A stretch of DNA of 64,000 nt from Kordiimonas sediminis (GTDB taxonomy: Bacteria > Pseudomonadota > Alphaproteobacteria > Sphingomonadales > Kordiimonadaceae), in assembly GCF_014656395.1 (NCBI RefSeq), contig NZ_BNCI01000001.1, positions 558,001 through 622,000 on the forward strand, in the 5' to 3' direction. A program made the position numbers and the translations under genes. Each line of letters starts with the position of its first letter. The first letter of the stretch is position 1. The notes beneath the pieces were generated by a model, which had not been told where the DNA came from, searched no databases, and saw nothing but the letters and a program-made list of their open reading frames with translations. Below are positions 14,556-24,339 of this stretch, piece after piece.

Positions 14556-16130
14556 TTACTGCCCCTTGCCAGCCGCTTCACGGTCAAAGGTGTCTGGTGT
14601 CACCCCTTCATCGCGCAGTTGATATTTTTGCACACGCTCGGTGGGAGTTTTGGGAAGTACCGGGAGAAAGCGTACATAGCGAGGGACCATGAAATACGCC
14701 ATTTGTTTTTCGCAGTGTGCAATCAGATCTTCTGCGGACAAGTGCTGACCCGGCTTCAGAGCGACACAAATCATCACTTCATCTTCGCCAAGTTCAGATT
14801 TCACCGCAACAGCGGCAGATTCAAGGACACAGGGATGAGCATTGACGCCCTGCTCTACTTCAAAGGAAGAAATATTTTCACCACGTCTACGCAGGGCATC
14901 CTTTTTCCTGTCAACAAAGTAGAAATAGCCTTCTTCGTCCTGCATCAGATAGTCGCCTGTGTGGAACCATAAGTCCTGCCATGCTTCGACAGTCTTTTCA
15001 GGCATTTTATAATATTCCAGCATCATGCTACTGGACTGCAGCGGCCGGATCAGCAGTTCACCCGGAGTGTTTGGTCCAACCTCTTCCCCGTCATCATCAA
15101 TCAGTTTAACCTGATAACCGGGGTTAAGCGTTCCGCAACTGCCCGGACGGCGGTCGCCAGGTGATGTATTCAGGGGCGTTCCAATTTCGCTCATGCCGTA
15201 GCCTTCGACAAGCTGGACCCCGAACCGGTCTTCAAATGCTGTGAAAATCTCTTTGTTGGCACCTGCGCCAACCATTACCCGCAGCGGATTGTCCCGGTCA
15301 TCATCCTGTGGCTCAGCCTTCAGAAGGATAGCAAGGATACCGCCAATATAATTAAACTCGGTACAGCCATGCTTGCGGACATCTGACCAGAAACTGCTGG
15401 CAGAAAAACGTTTGGCAAGCACCATGCGTGCACCGCTAATCAGTGCTGGCATTGTCGACAGAGTCTGTGCATTGCCGTGGAAAAGCGGCAAGGCGTTATA
15501 AAGACAATCATCTTCGGTGTATTCAGCCATGCTGCAAATAATTTCAGCCATAACAAGCTGATAATTATGGGGGAGCAGCGCACCCTTTGACGGCCCGGTC
15601 GTACCAGACGTAAACATCATGGCGCAAGGATCAGACGGCAGCACTTGCACACGGTCAAAGCTGCCGTCATTTTCTATCATCTGGTCATAGGAACATACAC
15701 GGTCATCAAGGGATACAGGACCATCCAGAACAATAATATGCTTAATCACACCCAGGTCAGACAGCACATCGCGCACCTGATCTGCAAAGCCCGCCTCCAG
15801 CACCAGTGCAACACTGTCAGACATACACAGCATATAAGACAGGAGAGCGCCTTTGTGGGCAGTATTGATAGGTACTTCTACCGCCCCCAGTTTGGACAGT
15901 CCAAACCAGGTGAACAGAAACTCGGGACGGTTACTCATCATAACCGCTACCTTGTCATTCTTGCCTATTCCCAGCTTTTGCAGTCCAGCCGCGACAGCAT
16001 TGGCGGATGCATTCACATCCGCGTAACTGAACGCCTGATCTTCAAAAGTCAGAAACCTATCATTGGCGCGCACACTGGAAAGCTGTTCGACAACACCGTG
16101 TACTGTTCTGTTTTTGAACTCCAGTCCCAT
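14556..16130 (-). CDS. Acyl-CoA synthetase (AMP-forming)
   Basis: 524 residues of the class I adenylate-forming superfamily. P-loop TSGTTGPSKG at residues 174-183, YGMSEIGTP as the A5 motif, WFHTGDYLMQDEEGYFYFVD as A7, and RRRGENIS with a C-terminal lysine region (PTERVQKYQLRD). It activates a carboxylic acid to its CoA thioester. Placed between carboxylase and thiolase genes, the natural substrate would be the beta-keto acid produced by carboxylation, comparable to benzoylacetate-CoA ligase of the acetophenone pathway; this substrate is inferred. Confidence 0.9.
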   Translation of the reverse strand: MGLEFKNRTVHGVVEQLSSVRANDRFLTFEDQAFSYADVNASANAVAAGLQKLGIGKNDKVAVMMSNRPEFLFTWFGLSKLGAVEVPINTAHKGALLSYMLCMSDSVALVLEAGFADQVRDVLSDLGVIKHIIVLDGPVSLDDRVCSYDQMIENDGSFDRVQVLPSDPCAMMFTSGTTGPSKGALLPHNYQLVMAEIICSMAEYTEDDCLYNALPLFHGNAQTLSTMPALISGARMVLAKRFSASSFWSDVRKHGCTEFNYIGGILAILLKAEPQDDDRDNPLRVMVGAGANKEIFTAFEDRFGVQLVEGYGMSEIGTPLNTSPGDRRPGSCGTLNPGYQVKLIDDDGEEVGPNTPGELLIRPLQSSSMMLEYYKMPEKTVEAWQDLWFHTGDYLMQDEEGYFYFVDRKKDALRRRGENISSFEVEQGVNAHPCVLESAAVAVKSELGEDEVMICVALKPGQHLSAEDLIAHCEKQMAYFMVPRYVRFLPVLPKTPTERVQKYQLRDEGVTPDTFDREAAGKGQ

Positions 16131-16141
16131 GACCAGCCTTT

Positions 16142-18202
16142 CTATGCTACCAGTGCCTTGGTTCCAGGATGCGGGAATTCACCGTAATAACGCAGAACAT
16201 CCTGTGGTGGTGACTGCTTTTCCCACTCCTTGACAAAGGCATCATAAGGCTTGGCAGATGCAATACGTTCCTTGCGTTTGGCAGCACGGGCAGTCTCGGT
16301 TGCGGCAACATCAAGACGCATTGTTTCCTTGTCATACACAATGCAGTAGATGTTTGTTGCAGCCCATTCGCTGACCATATCAGTTGCCAGATCACGCATG
16401 ATGTCTTCTGGATCACGCTCCAGCGCATCGCCAAGGCCAGCGCCGCCACCTGCATATGAATAGACCACATCACCGTCTGCAGAGGGTTCAACAACAGCAC
16501 TGATATTGCCGTGCGAGACAGAGCCTGTCTCTGGGCTTGTGCCGTCATACACATGTTCAAGGGACGTCGGGAGGTCGACATTACTTTCCCCAAGCAGTTC
16601 CTTAAAGTTACTGTGGGCGACCTTGCGCACGAACAGACTTGGCAAACCGTATCCGCCGAAAAGACCCTGCGTGGTTGGGAATTTCGACCCGCCACCATGT
16701 GACCCCATCAACAGATAGTCTGTGTCGTGGGTGATCAGGCTGTAGCCAAGGCCGGCACCGCCACGGCGCTTACCATGGCCGTAAGAACCATTATAGTAAT
16801 TGCGGAACCCATACAGGAACGGCTTGTCTGCCTCGGTTGTTTCAACATCTGAACAGTCAGCCATGGTTGCGAAGAACGCACCCGCCGCATCAACACCGTC
16901 CATATCCATCCGGGCACCACACCCGGTTGCGTTAATCTCTGGCGTAATATCTGCCACAGGCTCGCCAAACTGGTTCAGTCCACCAAATGTCGGGATAGAA
17001 AATCCGCTGAACCATGATGCCACAGACCGTTCCGGCATCGTCGCATATGTCATCCGGGCGCCAGACTGGAACATGCCGTGGGTGAAAGTGATCTGCACAA
17101 GCGGCGCAATGGATGTTGCCACATCGCCTTTGGCATTAATGAACGACCCGTCTGGAAACTTCCAGTCTATTGCCTCCAATAGTCCATTGTTGGGAGGCAG
17201 GTCATGGAACAGCCAGCCGCAGAAATACACCATGGCAAGACCAATGATACCCTGAAAATAGGAGTTACACGGCCTGTCCATCAACATGGGTGAGCTGTTC
17301 TCCAGATTAAGGGTAATCTGGTCATCCTTTTTGATAACAGTCAGATCAATTTTAACAAGGCCGGAATCTTCGCCAAGCGTGTCAAGGAAACGCGGCTGAC
17401 GATATACACCGTCGTTCAGACGGGAGATCTTCTTGCGAGCTGCCTGTCCAGTCATCGCCAGAATTTTACGCAGACCACCAATGACAAAATCAGCGCCTTT
17501 TTCTTCAACTACCTCAAGAACGCGGCGCTGCGCGATACGGGTTGCTGCAAGACGTGCCTTAATATCCAGGATCATGGTCCGGGGGTCCCGGTTCATGGCA
17601 GCAAACATGTTCAAGAGATCTTCTTTCAGCTGATAGTTTTCACCAACCTTAATTGGTGGAATCAGCATCCCTTCATCATACTTGCTTTTTGCGGCGGTCA
17701 CTGTGCCGCCCGGCTCGGACCCGCCCGCTTCACCCGTATGCACGGCGGCACCGATAAAGCAGATCAGACGACCTTCATGGAACACAGGCACTGACAGCCC
17801 CATATCCGCATTGTGAACCCCTGCGTAATATGGATCGTTATAGAAGAAACTATCGCCGTCTTTTACTCCAACGGAAGGTTCTTCCACCAAATGCTTCACA
17901 ATATACTTCAGCGGAATTTGGCCAAGAACAGCATGGTGATAAATACCCGTGGCACATACTGCCAGATCACCCTGTGCTGTGAAGATACCGAAAGCAACAT
18001 CGCCAAAACGCATGGCCGTAGAGGCCCCAAGTTTCATGGTTGTTTCTTTACCTTCAAGACCAATCATATGCATTTTATGTTTGAATATTTCAAACTCTAC
18101 ATCATCGATTGTATCCTGTGCCTTTGCTTCTGCTTCTGTCATTGGTTCAGGGCGCATGCGCTGAACGACTTCCTCGTCACGACCGTATGAAATCTTTCCC
18201 AT
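16142..18202 (-). CDS. HyuB-like carboxylase/hydrolase subunit
   Basis: About 686 residues of the hydantoinase B / oxoprolinase family, the carboxylating or hydrolysing subunit that works with HyuA-type ATPase subunits. Typical stretches are DVEFEIFKHKMHMIGLEG, ICFIGAAVHTGE, GSEPGGTVTA and RGGAGLGYSLI. The start is ATG 18202 (MGKISYGRDEEV), preceded by GGGAGC; a longer frame lacks a ribosome site. Only 11 bp separate it from the HyuA gene upstream. With two HyuA-like subunits and a small zinc subunit it completes the four-subunit core of acetophenone-carboxylase-like enzymes. Confidence 0.9.
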   Translation of the reverse strand: MGKISYGRDEEVVQRMRPEPMTEAEAKAQDTIDDVEFEIFKHKMHMIGLEGKETTMKLGASTAMRFGDVAFGIFTAQGDLAVCATGIYHHAVLGQIPLKYIVKHLVEEPSVGVKDGDSFFYNDPYYAGVHNADMGLSVPVFHEGRLICFIGAAVHTGEAGGSEPGGTVTAAKSKYDEGMLIPPIKVGENYQLKEDLLNMFAAMNRDPRTMILDIKARLAATRIAQRRVLEVVEEKGADFVIGGLRKILAMTGQAARKKISRLNDGVYRQPRFLDTLGEDSGLVKIDLTVIKKDDQITLNLENSSPMLMDRPCNSYFQGIIGLAMVYFCGWLFHDLPPNNGLLEAIDWKFPDGSFINAKGDVATSIAPLVQITFTHGMFQSGARMTYATMPERSVASWFSGFSIPTFGGLNQFGEPVADITPEINATGCGARMDMDGVDAAGAFFATMADCSDVETTEADKPFLYGFRNYYNGSYGHGKRRGGAGLGYSLITHDTDYLLMGSHGGGSKFPTTQGLFGGYGLPSLFVRKVAHSNFKELLGESNVDLPTSLEHVYDGTSPETGSVSHGNISAVVEPSADGDVVYSYAGGGAGLGDALERDPEDIMRDLATDMVSEWAATNIYCIVYDKETMRLDVAATETARAAKRKERIASAKPYDAFVKEWEKQSPPQDVLRYYGEFPHPGTKALVA

Positions 18203-18213
18203 GATTTTGCTCC

Positions 18214-20367
18214 CTATTCCTGTTCCATAATACAGTTGCGATACGCATCCATTGTGAACGTCCAACCTGGCTCCACAACATACGTCGTCTCTAAAGATTC
18301 GAGGATCGCAGGCCCCATGATCTGGTTACCCGGTTTGATTTTTTCATAATCATACACCGGTGTTTCCTCGTAGCCCTGCTCTGGCGACCAGTAGACAGGC
18401 CGCGCCTCGCGCTGTGCCTCTGCGTCCGGTGTTGGGTCCGCTAACGGAAGAGGTGCTGGCGCTTTATAGGTAGATGTTACAGATGCCGTCAGTGAGAAAT
18501 TCTCAACATTGATACCACCTGCCGGGAAGGTTGCTTCCGGTGAATAAATCTCGCCGTACAGACGGGTAAATTTATCGCAGATATCCTTAACGTCGGCACT
18601 GCTGTCCAGCTGCAGTTTTTCTGAACGCACCTTGATCATATTATACTGACTGCCGTAACGCATATTCAGCTCAAGCTTGAAATGCATCTGGTCTTCTGAA
18701 TAGCCCTCAAGCATCAGGTCACGTCGTGCCTGATCTTTCAGATCGCGAACCAGTGCGTTGAAACCTTCGACATCCTCAAGATACGTTTGCGTACCCCACT
18801 GGAATAGTTTCATTGCATGGCTTTTGTCCCATACCTCTTTGGTCGGCATCGTCGACGCACCGTAAGCGCCAAAAACAGACGACTGGCTGGGTGCAATGAT
18901 CTTCTTGGCACCAATGAAGGGGCCGAAACCACACGCATGTGCACCACCTGCACCGCCACACGCCAGCACCACAAATGTCCGCGGATCGTGGCCTTTCAGT
19001 GCCACTTCGTTGAACACTTCCTGCCCCATACGCGCATCCACCAGACGGCGAATACGGTAGGCAGCTTCTTCTACAGAAATGCCCAGTGGGTCAGCGATTT
19101 TCGTCTTGATTGCTTCACGGGCCAGATCAACATCCAGTAGCATTTCACCGCCCAGATAGTTTTCCGGATTATACAAACCCAGTACCAGATCAGCATCACT
19201 GATAGTAGGTTCCGTCCCGCCCTGGTCATAACATACCGGACCTGGCATGGACCCGGCAGACTGTGGTCCGATTTCAAGCGCATTACCCATCAGTTCATTC
19301 AACCAGGCGATAGAACCACCGCCAGCACCGATAGACTTGACCTCAATCGCAGGAATGTTTGTCCGCCAGCGATCTATCACCGGCATAAAGTCGTGGGCTT
19401 TGATCTCGCCGCCTTCGATCAGACCGATATCAAACGAGGTTCCCCCCATGTCAGTGAAGACGATATTTTCATCACCCGTCAGGTTGCCCAGCACCGCAGA
19501 GCCGTGCAAACCGGCGACTGGTCCGGCATTATGGGTCAACACAGCCCGTGTTCTGGATGCCTTTTTAGTGCCACCCGTATTGTGAACAAGCGTCAATGGC
19601 TTCTTATAACCACCATCCCGCAGCTCGTTACCGAGCTTGGTCAACTCATCCGCCATCACACCGTGAATATAAGCATTCACAATTGTCGTCATGGTCCGGG
19701 TGTATTCACCAGACTTCGGGGAAATATCCGACGACAGAATAACTGGCATCGACCCCAGATAATCCTCTGGATATTCCTCTTCAATGATCTCTTTGATCAT
19801 ACGTTCGTGGTCCGGATTGATAAAAGACCAGAGGAGCGAGACAACAAAGCCCTGCGCGCCCTTGTCCACCAGTTCCTGAACCTTCTCAAGAACATCTTCC
19901 CTTTTAAGGGGGCCAATTACCTTACCGGAATAATCCATACGCTGACGCACACCGACAACCATATCTGGGCTGATCAAAGGTTCCGGTTTCTGAATCCGCG
20001 CCTGATCACGGCCTTCCTGCCAGCCAAGGCCATCAGCCCAGCTTCTTGCACGTCCAACAAAGATCGTATCCTCGAACCCGGCAGTTGTAATCAGACCCAA
20101 TTTCGGTCCGCTGCGTTCGATAAGCGCATTTGTACCAACCGTCGTCGAGTAGCGCACATGCGAAACATTGGACAAAAAGTCTTCAACGCTTTGTTTATTC
20201 TGCCGTGCCAAAAGGGACATACCCTTCATAAAGCCAACGGACAGATCATAATGTGTTGTCGGCGTTTTGCAGGTTTGGGATTGATCGTCACCCGTGCTGC
20301 AGAAAAAGTCGGTAAATGTACCACCAACATCAATACCAATAGTGTGTTTGCCTTCTGGATTGGTCAT
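18214..20367 (-). CDS. HyuA-like ATP-dependent carboxylase subunit (717 aa)
   Basis: Hydantoinase A / oxoprolinase family with the ASKHA-type ATP fold. The phosphate loop is GIDVGGTFTDFF near residue 11; FTDMGGTSFDIGLI, SIGAGGGSIAW and VLACGGAGGAHACGF follow in order. It would phosphorylate the ketone or enolate and bicarbonate during carboxylation. It is the larger of two HyuA paralogues in this operon; two different HyuA-type subunits are a mark of acetophenone carboxylase rather than acetone carboxylase, which has one. 2 bp separate it from the preceding gene. Confidence 0.92.
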   Translation of the reverse strand: MTNPEGKHTIGIDVGGTFTDFFCSTGDDQSQTCKTPTTHYDLSVGFMKGMSLLARQNKQSVEDFLSNVSHVRYSTTVGTNALIERSGPKLGLITTAGFEDTIFVGRARSWADGLGWQEGRDQARIQKPEPLISPDMVVGVRQRMDYSGKVIGPLKREDVLEKVQELVDKGAQGFVVSLLWSFINPDHERMIKEIIEEEYPEDYLGSMPVILSSDISPKSGEYTRTMTTIVNAYIHGVMADELTKLGNELRDGGYKKPLTLVHNTGGTKKASRTRAVLTHNAGPVAGLHGSAVLGNLTGDENIVFTDMGGTSFDIGLIEGGEIKAHDFMPVIDRWRTNIPAIEVKSIGAGGGSIAWLNELMGNALEIGPQSAGSMPGPVCYDQGGTEPTISDADLVLGLYNPENYLGGEMLLDVDLAREAIKTKIADPLGISVEEAAYRIRRLVDARMGQEVFNEVALKGHDPRTFVVLACGGAGGAHACGFGPFIGAKKIIAPSQSSVFGAYGASTMPTKEVWDKSHAMKLFQWGTQTYLEDVEGFNALVRDLKDQARRDLMLEGYSEDQMHFKLELNMRYGSQYNMIKVRSEKLQLDSSADVKDICDKFTRLYGEIYSPEATFPAGGINVENFSLTASVTSTYKAPAPLPLADPTPDAEAQREARPVYWSPEQGYEETPVYDYEKIKPGNQIMGPAILESLETTYVVEPGWTFTMDAYRNCIMEQE

Positions 20368-20369
20368 AA

Positions 20370-21239
20370 TCAGCTTCCCATTTCTCTCAAATCTTTAATC
20401 AGCTCAAGCGTTGCCTCGAGATCAATCTCGCGGCCCAGTTCGCCCGAATGCGTGAAAAGAATATTCGCCCCTTTGAGTGTATTGCAGGCGTCCTGAGCCT
20501 GCTGTCTTGCTGCCTGCGCATCAGTAAAATTAATCGGCACACCAATGCCGTCTACCTCTGCAGCCAAATCACGCAGCAAACTTAAATCCGGCAGATTACC
20601 TGCCTTGTCCGCCCCCAAGAAAATGTAAGGCACCTTCAGCTTAGCCAGCGACGGAATCATAGAAGGAACATAGTCTTCCAGATAGATTCCAAGCGGCACA
20701 CTATAATAAGACGCCATGTTTTTGATGGTGTTATAGGCCTTACGCTCTGCCATGCTGACATCTTGTCCACCAAGGGCATTGCCCTCTCTGAACAGCAAAA
20801 GGTCTGGTCTGGTTTTACAGAATGCCTCTGCAATTTCTACAAGGGAATGCTTCAGATCTGCAGCGTCTGGAACCTCTGCCCCAAGGGTCATGGGCCCTGT
20901 AATGCTGGCAATACATCCGGTGAAGGACTGCTCTGTTTTGACCAAACGGTCAAAAGCGTCCAGTGCAGTTGTGACACCAGCTGTCTCCAGCGCGGAAGCG
21001 CCACCCTTGACAGCATCACGATAAGAGGCAGCACCTGCGCCAAACCCCAGAACCAACGCATCGGCCGATAAGAGCTTACCCGTCTTGGCCAGATTTGAGC
21101 TCCACGCCCCGGCATCAGCAATCATGTCTTCTGCCCCAAGCGATCCAACGCGGGAGGCAAGGTCTTCGAACATTGGCACAAGTGGCACTTCCGCGCCTGC
21201 CTGCCCGTTCAAAAACCGGTCAAATGCTGCGCGGGTCAT
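20370..21239 (-). CDS. Uroporphyrinogen-decarboxylase-fold protein in carboxylase operon
   Basis: 289 residues with weak resemblance to the URO-D / cobalamin-methyltransferase superfamily: FDRFLNGQAGAEVPLVPMFE at the N-terminus, ASITGPMTLGAE in the middle and NILFTHSGELG near the C-terminus. No zinc-cysteine motif of the methyltransferases is obvious. It is translationally coupled to the gamma-like subunit (4-bp overlap) and lies 2 bp before the larger HyuA gene. Its size, near 31 kDa, is close to the fifth, loosely bound acetophenone carboxylase subunit (about 34 kDa as I recall), but homology to that subunit is not shown. Its role in carboxylation is unknown. Confidence 0.6.
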   Translation of the reverse strand: MTRAAFDRFLNGQAGAEVPLVPMFEDLASRVGSLGAEDMIADAGAWSSNLAKTGKLLSADALVLGFGAGAASYRDAVKGGASALETAGVTTALDAFDRLVKTEQSFTGCIASITGPMTLGAEVPDAADLKHSLVEIAEAFCKTRPDLLLFREGNALGGQDVSMAERKAYNTIKNMASYYSVPLGIYLEDYVPSMIPSLAKLKVPYIFLGADKAGNLPDLSLLRDLAAEVDGIGVPINFTDAQAARQQAQDACNTLKGANILFTHSGELGREIDLEATLELIKDLREMGS

Positions 21240-21586
21240 TTTTCTAAACCCGCACTATCCGCATGCCGCTTTTTCAGCGCATCAATATCCAGTTCGATTT
21301 CGTGCGTAACCGGGTGCCCTGGGGGCAAATACTCATTTTCAAGCATTGTCCCACAATTCGGGCAGTAAAATTCAATCAAGCGACAATAATCTGGATCTGG
21401 CATGAAACTGTATGCCTCGCCCTCCACCATCGGTGGATGCACGTCTGCCATGTTACGCTCTGTTACCAGGCACGCTTCCTTGTAGTTTTTCCGCGCGCTA
21501 TTCAATTCCTGATCACAACGATTACAACACCAGACTTCTTTGGACAGGTCGATATCAAGATATTCCGTAATTCTAAGTTTGGTCAT
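21236..21586 (-). CDS. Acetone-carboxylase gamma-like zinc subunit
   Basis: 116 residues resembling the gamma subunit family of acetone and acetophenone carboxylases. MTKLRITEYLDIDL opens the protein; a zinc ribbon is formed by WCCNRC (Cys20/21, Cys24) and FYCPNCGT (Cys75, Cys78). In known enzymes it is a structural zinc protein of the carboxylase core. It overlaps the next gene by 4 bp and follows the HyuA-like gene by 2 bp, so it must be made together with both. Its presence argues for a ketone carboxylase rather than a hydantoinase or oxoprolinase. Confidence 0.85.
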   Translation of the reverse strand: MTKLRITEYLDIDLSKEVWCCNRCDQELNSARKNYKEACLVTERNMADVHPPMVEGEAYSFMPDPDYCRLIEFYCPNCGTMLENEYLPPGHPVTHEIELDIDALKKRHADSAGLEK

Positions 21587-21588
21587 CT

Positions 21589-23622
21589 TTACTCCCCTTC
21601 CAACACGGCATTATTGAATGTATCTAGAGTCATCTTCCACCCTTCAGGTACCAGGATGGATGTCTTGTCACTTTCCACGATCGCCGGGCCAGATATGGCT
21701 GCCCCGCATCCAAGTTTGTCACGGTCATAAACCGGCACATCCGCAAAGGATGATTTGGATGCAATATACAGTGGACGATGTGCCTTGACGGCCTGCGCAG
21801 GATCGTCAGCTGTGACTGGCATTTCCGACGTTACATAATGGCTGATTTCCGCAGATACCCTTACGGCCAGCGTTTCCAGAGACAGGGCTGCATCAGGGTT
21901 TTCCCCTTCTGCTGCCAGCGTTTCCTGCGCCAGTTTCAAAACGACATCAAGGGCAGCGTTATCCTTGTAGAACCCAAGAGGTGCCGGAATAAGAACCTCC
22001 TTGTCCCCGCCCTTCGATTTTACAAACAGTTGCAGTTCGCCAGTTAAAGCGTCTTCGCCGAAACCCTCGCCGCGCATATCACGGACAGCTTCCTGCCAGC
22101 TTTTGGAGACAAGCTTATCAAGCAGATCCGCATCAATCTTCTCGTCCAGCGCAACACCAGCGCGGGCATAATAAACGTGCCCCACATCCATCAAAGAGGA
22201 TGAATAGGCAGAGGATACGGACGAGAAAGGTGTCATAATGACTTTTGGTGTCCCGGCTTCTGCCGCAATACCACATGCATGAAGACCACCGGCGCCGCCG
22301 TACGCAATCACCACAGGTGCAGCATCTGCATCGAAATTCGTTGCAACATCCGCAACAGCCCGGCCCATTTCCCTATTGACGGTATCAAGGATTTTCTGTG
22401 CGGCTTCTTCAACCGTAATTCCAAGCGGACCTGCAATGTCCCGTTCAATCACTTCGCGAGCCTTATCCGCATAAAGCTTCATCGTACCGCCCAGGAAGAA
22501 GTCAGGATCAAGTACACCCAAAACCAGATTGGCATCTGTAACAGTTGGCTTGCTACCACCAAGGTTAAAACAAGCTGGCCCCGGCAAGGCACCTGAAGAC
22601 TGCGGTCCAACCTTGACGGCACCACCCTCAACACGGGCAATTGATCCGCCGCCGGTTCCAAGCGCCCGGATTGCCATCATCGGCAGATTACACGGAAATC
22701 CTTCCACATCTGGCTGCAGCGCGTAACTGGCAAGACCATCCTTCACATACCCAATATCATAAGAGGTTCCCCCCATATCGGTAGAGATCAGATTGTCGTA
22801 TCCATAGAGCGCACCAATTTCGCGGGCACCCAGCAGACCGGCCGCAGGGCCAGAGTTATAGGTATTGATCGCCCGCGTTTTGGCAACCCGTGCAACCGAG
22901 GCATTATTGTGCCCGATAAACAGGGTTTTACGGTACCCCTTCTGACGAAGGTCTTCACCAGCTTTATAAAGAAGGCGTGCAAGTTTCGCATGGATATAGG
23001 CATTTAAAACGGCGCTGTTCAACCGTTCACGACTACCTGCACGCGCAGTTATGTCTGAACTCAGGAAAGAGGACACAGACCCCAGATAATCCCGCGGATA
23101 TTCTGCCTTGATGATTCGGCGAACGGCCTGCTCATTTTCTGCATTCAGATGCGAGTTCTCAAAGGACACAACAATTCCGCGCGCACCCCGGTCAACCAGT
23201 TCCTGAACCGCTTTCAGAACTTCTGTGGCATCCGGCGCCTTTGTGGCCTTGCCTGCTTCATCCGTTGTTTCAGCAATTTCCATCACCATTTCAGGGTCAA
23301 CAAGCGGTGCCTTACCGTCATCGCCACCAGTCGGCGCAAGGGATTTCATCCCCTTAGACAACAGCAAACCGATCTTAGATCCATCACGCTGAATAATTGT
23401 GTTGGTTCCAATTGTATTGGAAAAGCGAATGATATCAGCCTCGCTCAGAAAATCCTCAACACTTACTCCAAACACTTCCGCAGCTGCGGCAATCGTTTCC
23501 TGAAAACAGATGGTTAGATCATGTGGGGTGGTTGGTACTTTTACCAACCGTGCATCGCCATCATGCACCACAAAACCGTCTGTAAACGTACCCCCTGTAT
23601 CAATATCTAATGTATATCCCAT
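21589..23622 (-). CDS. HyuA-like ATP-dependent carboxylase subunit (677 aa)
   Basis: Second hydantoinase A / oxoprolinase paralogue. DIDTGGTFTDGF near the N-terminus is the phosphate loop; STDMGGTSYDIGYV, RALGTGGGSIARV and VIAYGGAGGLHACGI follow. It is about 40 residues shorter than the other HyuA protein and clearly diverged from it, consistent with distinct alpha and alpha-prime subunits. The ATG at 23622 is preferred to the GTG six bases earlier because AGGA lies 7 nt before it. It is the first enzyme gene after the tetR gene (53 bp) in the operon. Confidence 0.92.
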   Translation of the reverse strand: MGYTLDIDTGGTFTDGFVVHDGDARLVKVPTTPHDLTICFQETIAAAAEVFGVSVEDFLSEADIIRFSNTIGTNTIIQRDGSKIGLLLSKGMKSLAPTGGDDGKAPLVDPEMVMEIAETTDEAGKATKAPDATEVLKAVQELVDRGARGIVVSFENSHLNAENEQAVRRIIKAEYPRDYLGSVSSFLSSDITARAGSRERLNSAVLNAYIHAKLARLLYKAGEDLRQKGYRKTLFIGHNNASVARVAKTRAINTYNSGPAAGLLGAREIGALYGYDNLISTDMGGTSYDIGYVKDGLASYALQPDVEGFPCNLPMMAIRALGTGGGSIARVEGGAVKVGPQSSGALPGPACFNLGGSKPTVTDANLVLGVLDPDFFLGGTMKLYADKAREVIERDIAGPLGITVEEAAQKILDTVNREMGRAVADVATNFDADAAPVVIAYGGAGGLHACGIAAEAGTPKVIMTPFSSVSSAYSSSLMDVGHVYYARAGVALDEKIDADLLDKLVSKSWQEAVRDMRGEGFGEDALTGELQLFVKSKGGDKEVLIPAPLGFYKDNAALDVVLKLAQETLAAEGENPDAALSLETLAVRVSAEISHYVTSEMPVTADDPAQAVKAHRPLYIASKSSFADVPVYDRDKLGCGAAISGPAIVESDKTSILVPEGWKMTLDTFNNAVLEGE

Positions 23623-23675
23623 TAGCACTTCCTACTCGCCTTGCCAAAATCGACAACCGGCCCCTTACGCACGTA

Positions 23676-24254
23676 TTACTCGGAACACATACCGTGAAGA
23701 ACAAAACCGATTATCTCGTCAAAAACTTCCTCTTTACTCATGTCCCCTTCAGGGTCGTACCAACGCAAAAACCAGTTGATCGTCGCCAGAATATTGAACG
23801 CCAGTATCTTCAGATTCTTCGTTCTCAATAGTTTGTGGGATTGGAGGATGCGGAGTTGCTCGACATAAATATCCAGAATTTCTTTCTGGATTTGTTTGTT
23901 GATCAACTTACCCTTTGGGGAGAGCCGCTCTTCATCAATGAAGAAAATTTTCGTCTCCCGCCGGTGCATAATCGATCTATTCAAATGCACCCGAAGCAAT
24001 TCCTTGAACCGGTCAAGCGGTTCTCCTTCCCCGTGTGCAACACTGCGAAGCTTCTCTGGAAGCCCCTGCACAGAATATTCAAGAATGGCGAGCCACAGCT
24101 CCTCCTTATTCTCAAAATAATGGTACACATTTGACACACTCCGATCGATCGCCTTGGCGATATCGCGGATCGAGGTGCCCACATATCCATTCTGTGCAAA
24201 CAGATCGATTGCAATCTCCAACAGCTCTTCCCTGCGATATTTTTTCTTGGTCAT
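23676..24254 (-). CDS. TetR-family transcriptional regulator
   Basis: 192 residues from the ATG at 24254, which has GGAGAGAG upstream. The N-terminal helix-turn-helix is typical (ELLEIAIDLFAQNGYVGTSI, then RDIAKAIDRSVSNVYHYF, about residues 9-46), followed by an all-helical ligand domain. It is the first gene of the minus-strand carboxylase operon and faces the divergent hydrolase-SDR pair, so it probably represses both until a pathway intermediate, such as a ketone or acyl-CoA, binds. Four similar GAnCnAnCGTTCTA elements in the shared upstream region are its likely operators. Confidence 0.9.
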   Translation of the reverse strand: MTKKKYRREELLEIAIDLFAQNGYVGTSIRDIAKAIDRSVSNVYHYFENKEELWLAILEYSVQGLPEKLRSVAHGEGEPLDRFKELLRVHLNRSIMHRRETKIFFIDEERLSPKGKLINKQIQKEILDIYVEQLRILQSHKLLRTKNLKILAFNILATINWFLRWYDPEGDMSKEEVFDEIIGFVLHGMCSE

Positions 24255-24339
24255 AGTCTCTCTCTCCAGTTCGACTGTCTCTGAACAGCTTCTACACGAA
24301 ATCACCATAAAACCACTTCACAGATTAGAGCAACAAACT

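Noticed and set aside
19393-20496. 367-codon frame opposite the HyuA gene
   Set aside because: Lies fully antisense to a clear HyuA-family gene with conserved motifs; codon use and composition are those of a shadow frame.
16142-23622. Hydantoinase or 5-oxoprolinase operon
   Set aside because: The gamma-like zinc subunit, two different HyuA proteins, and the adjoining ligase and thiolase fit a ketone carboxylase better.
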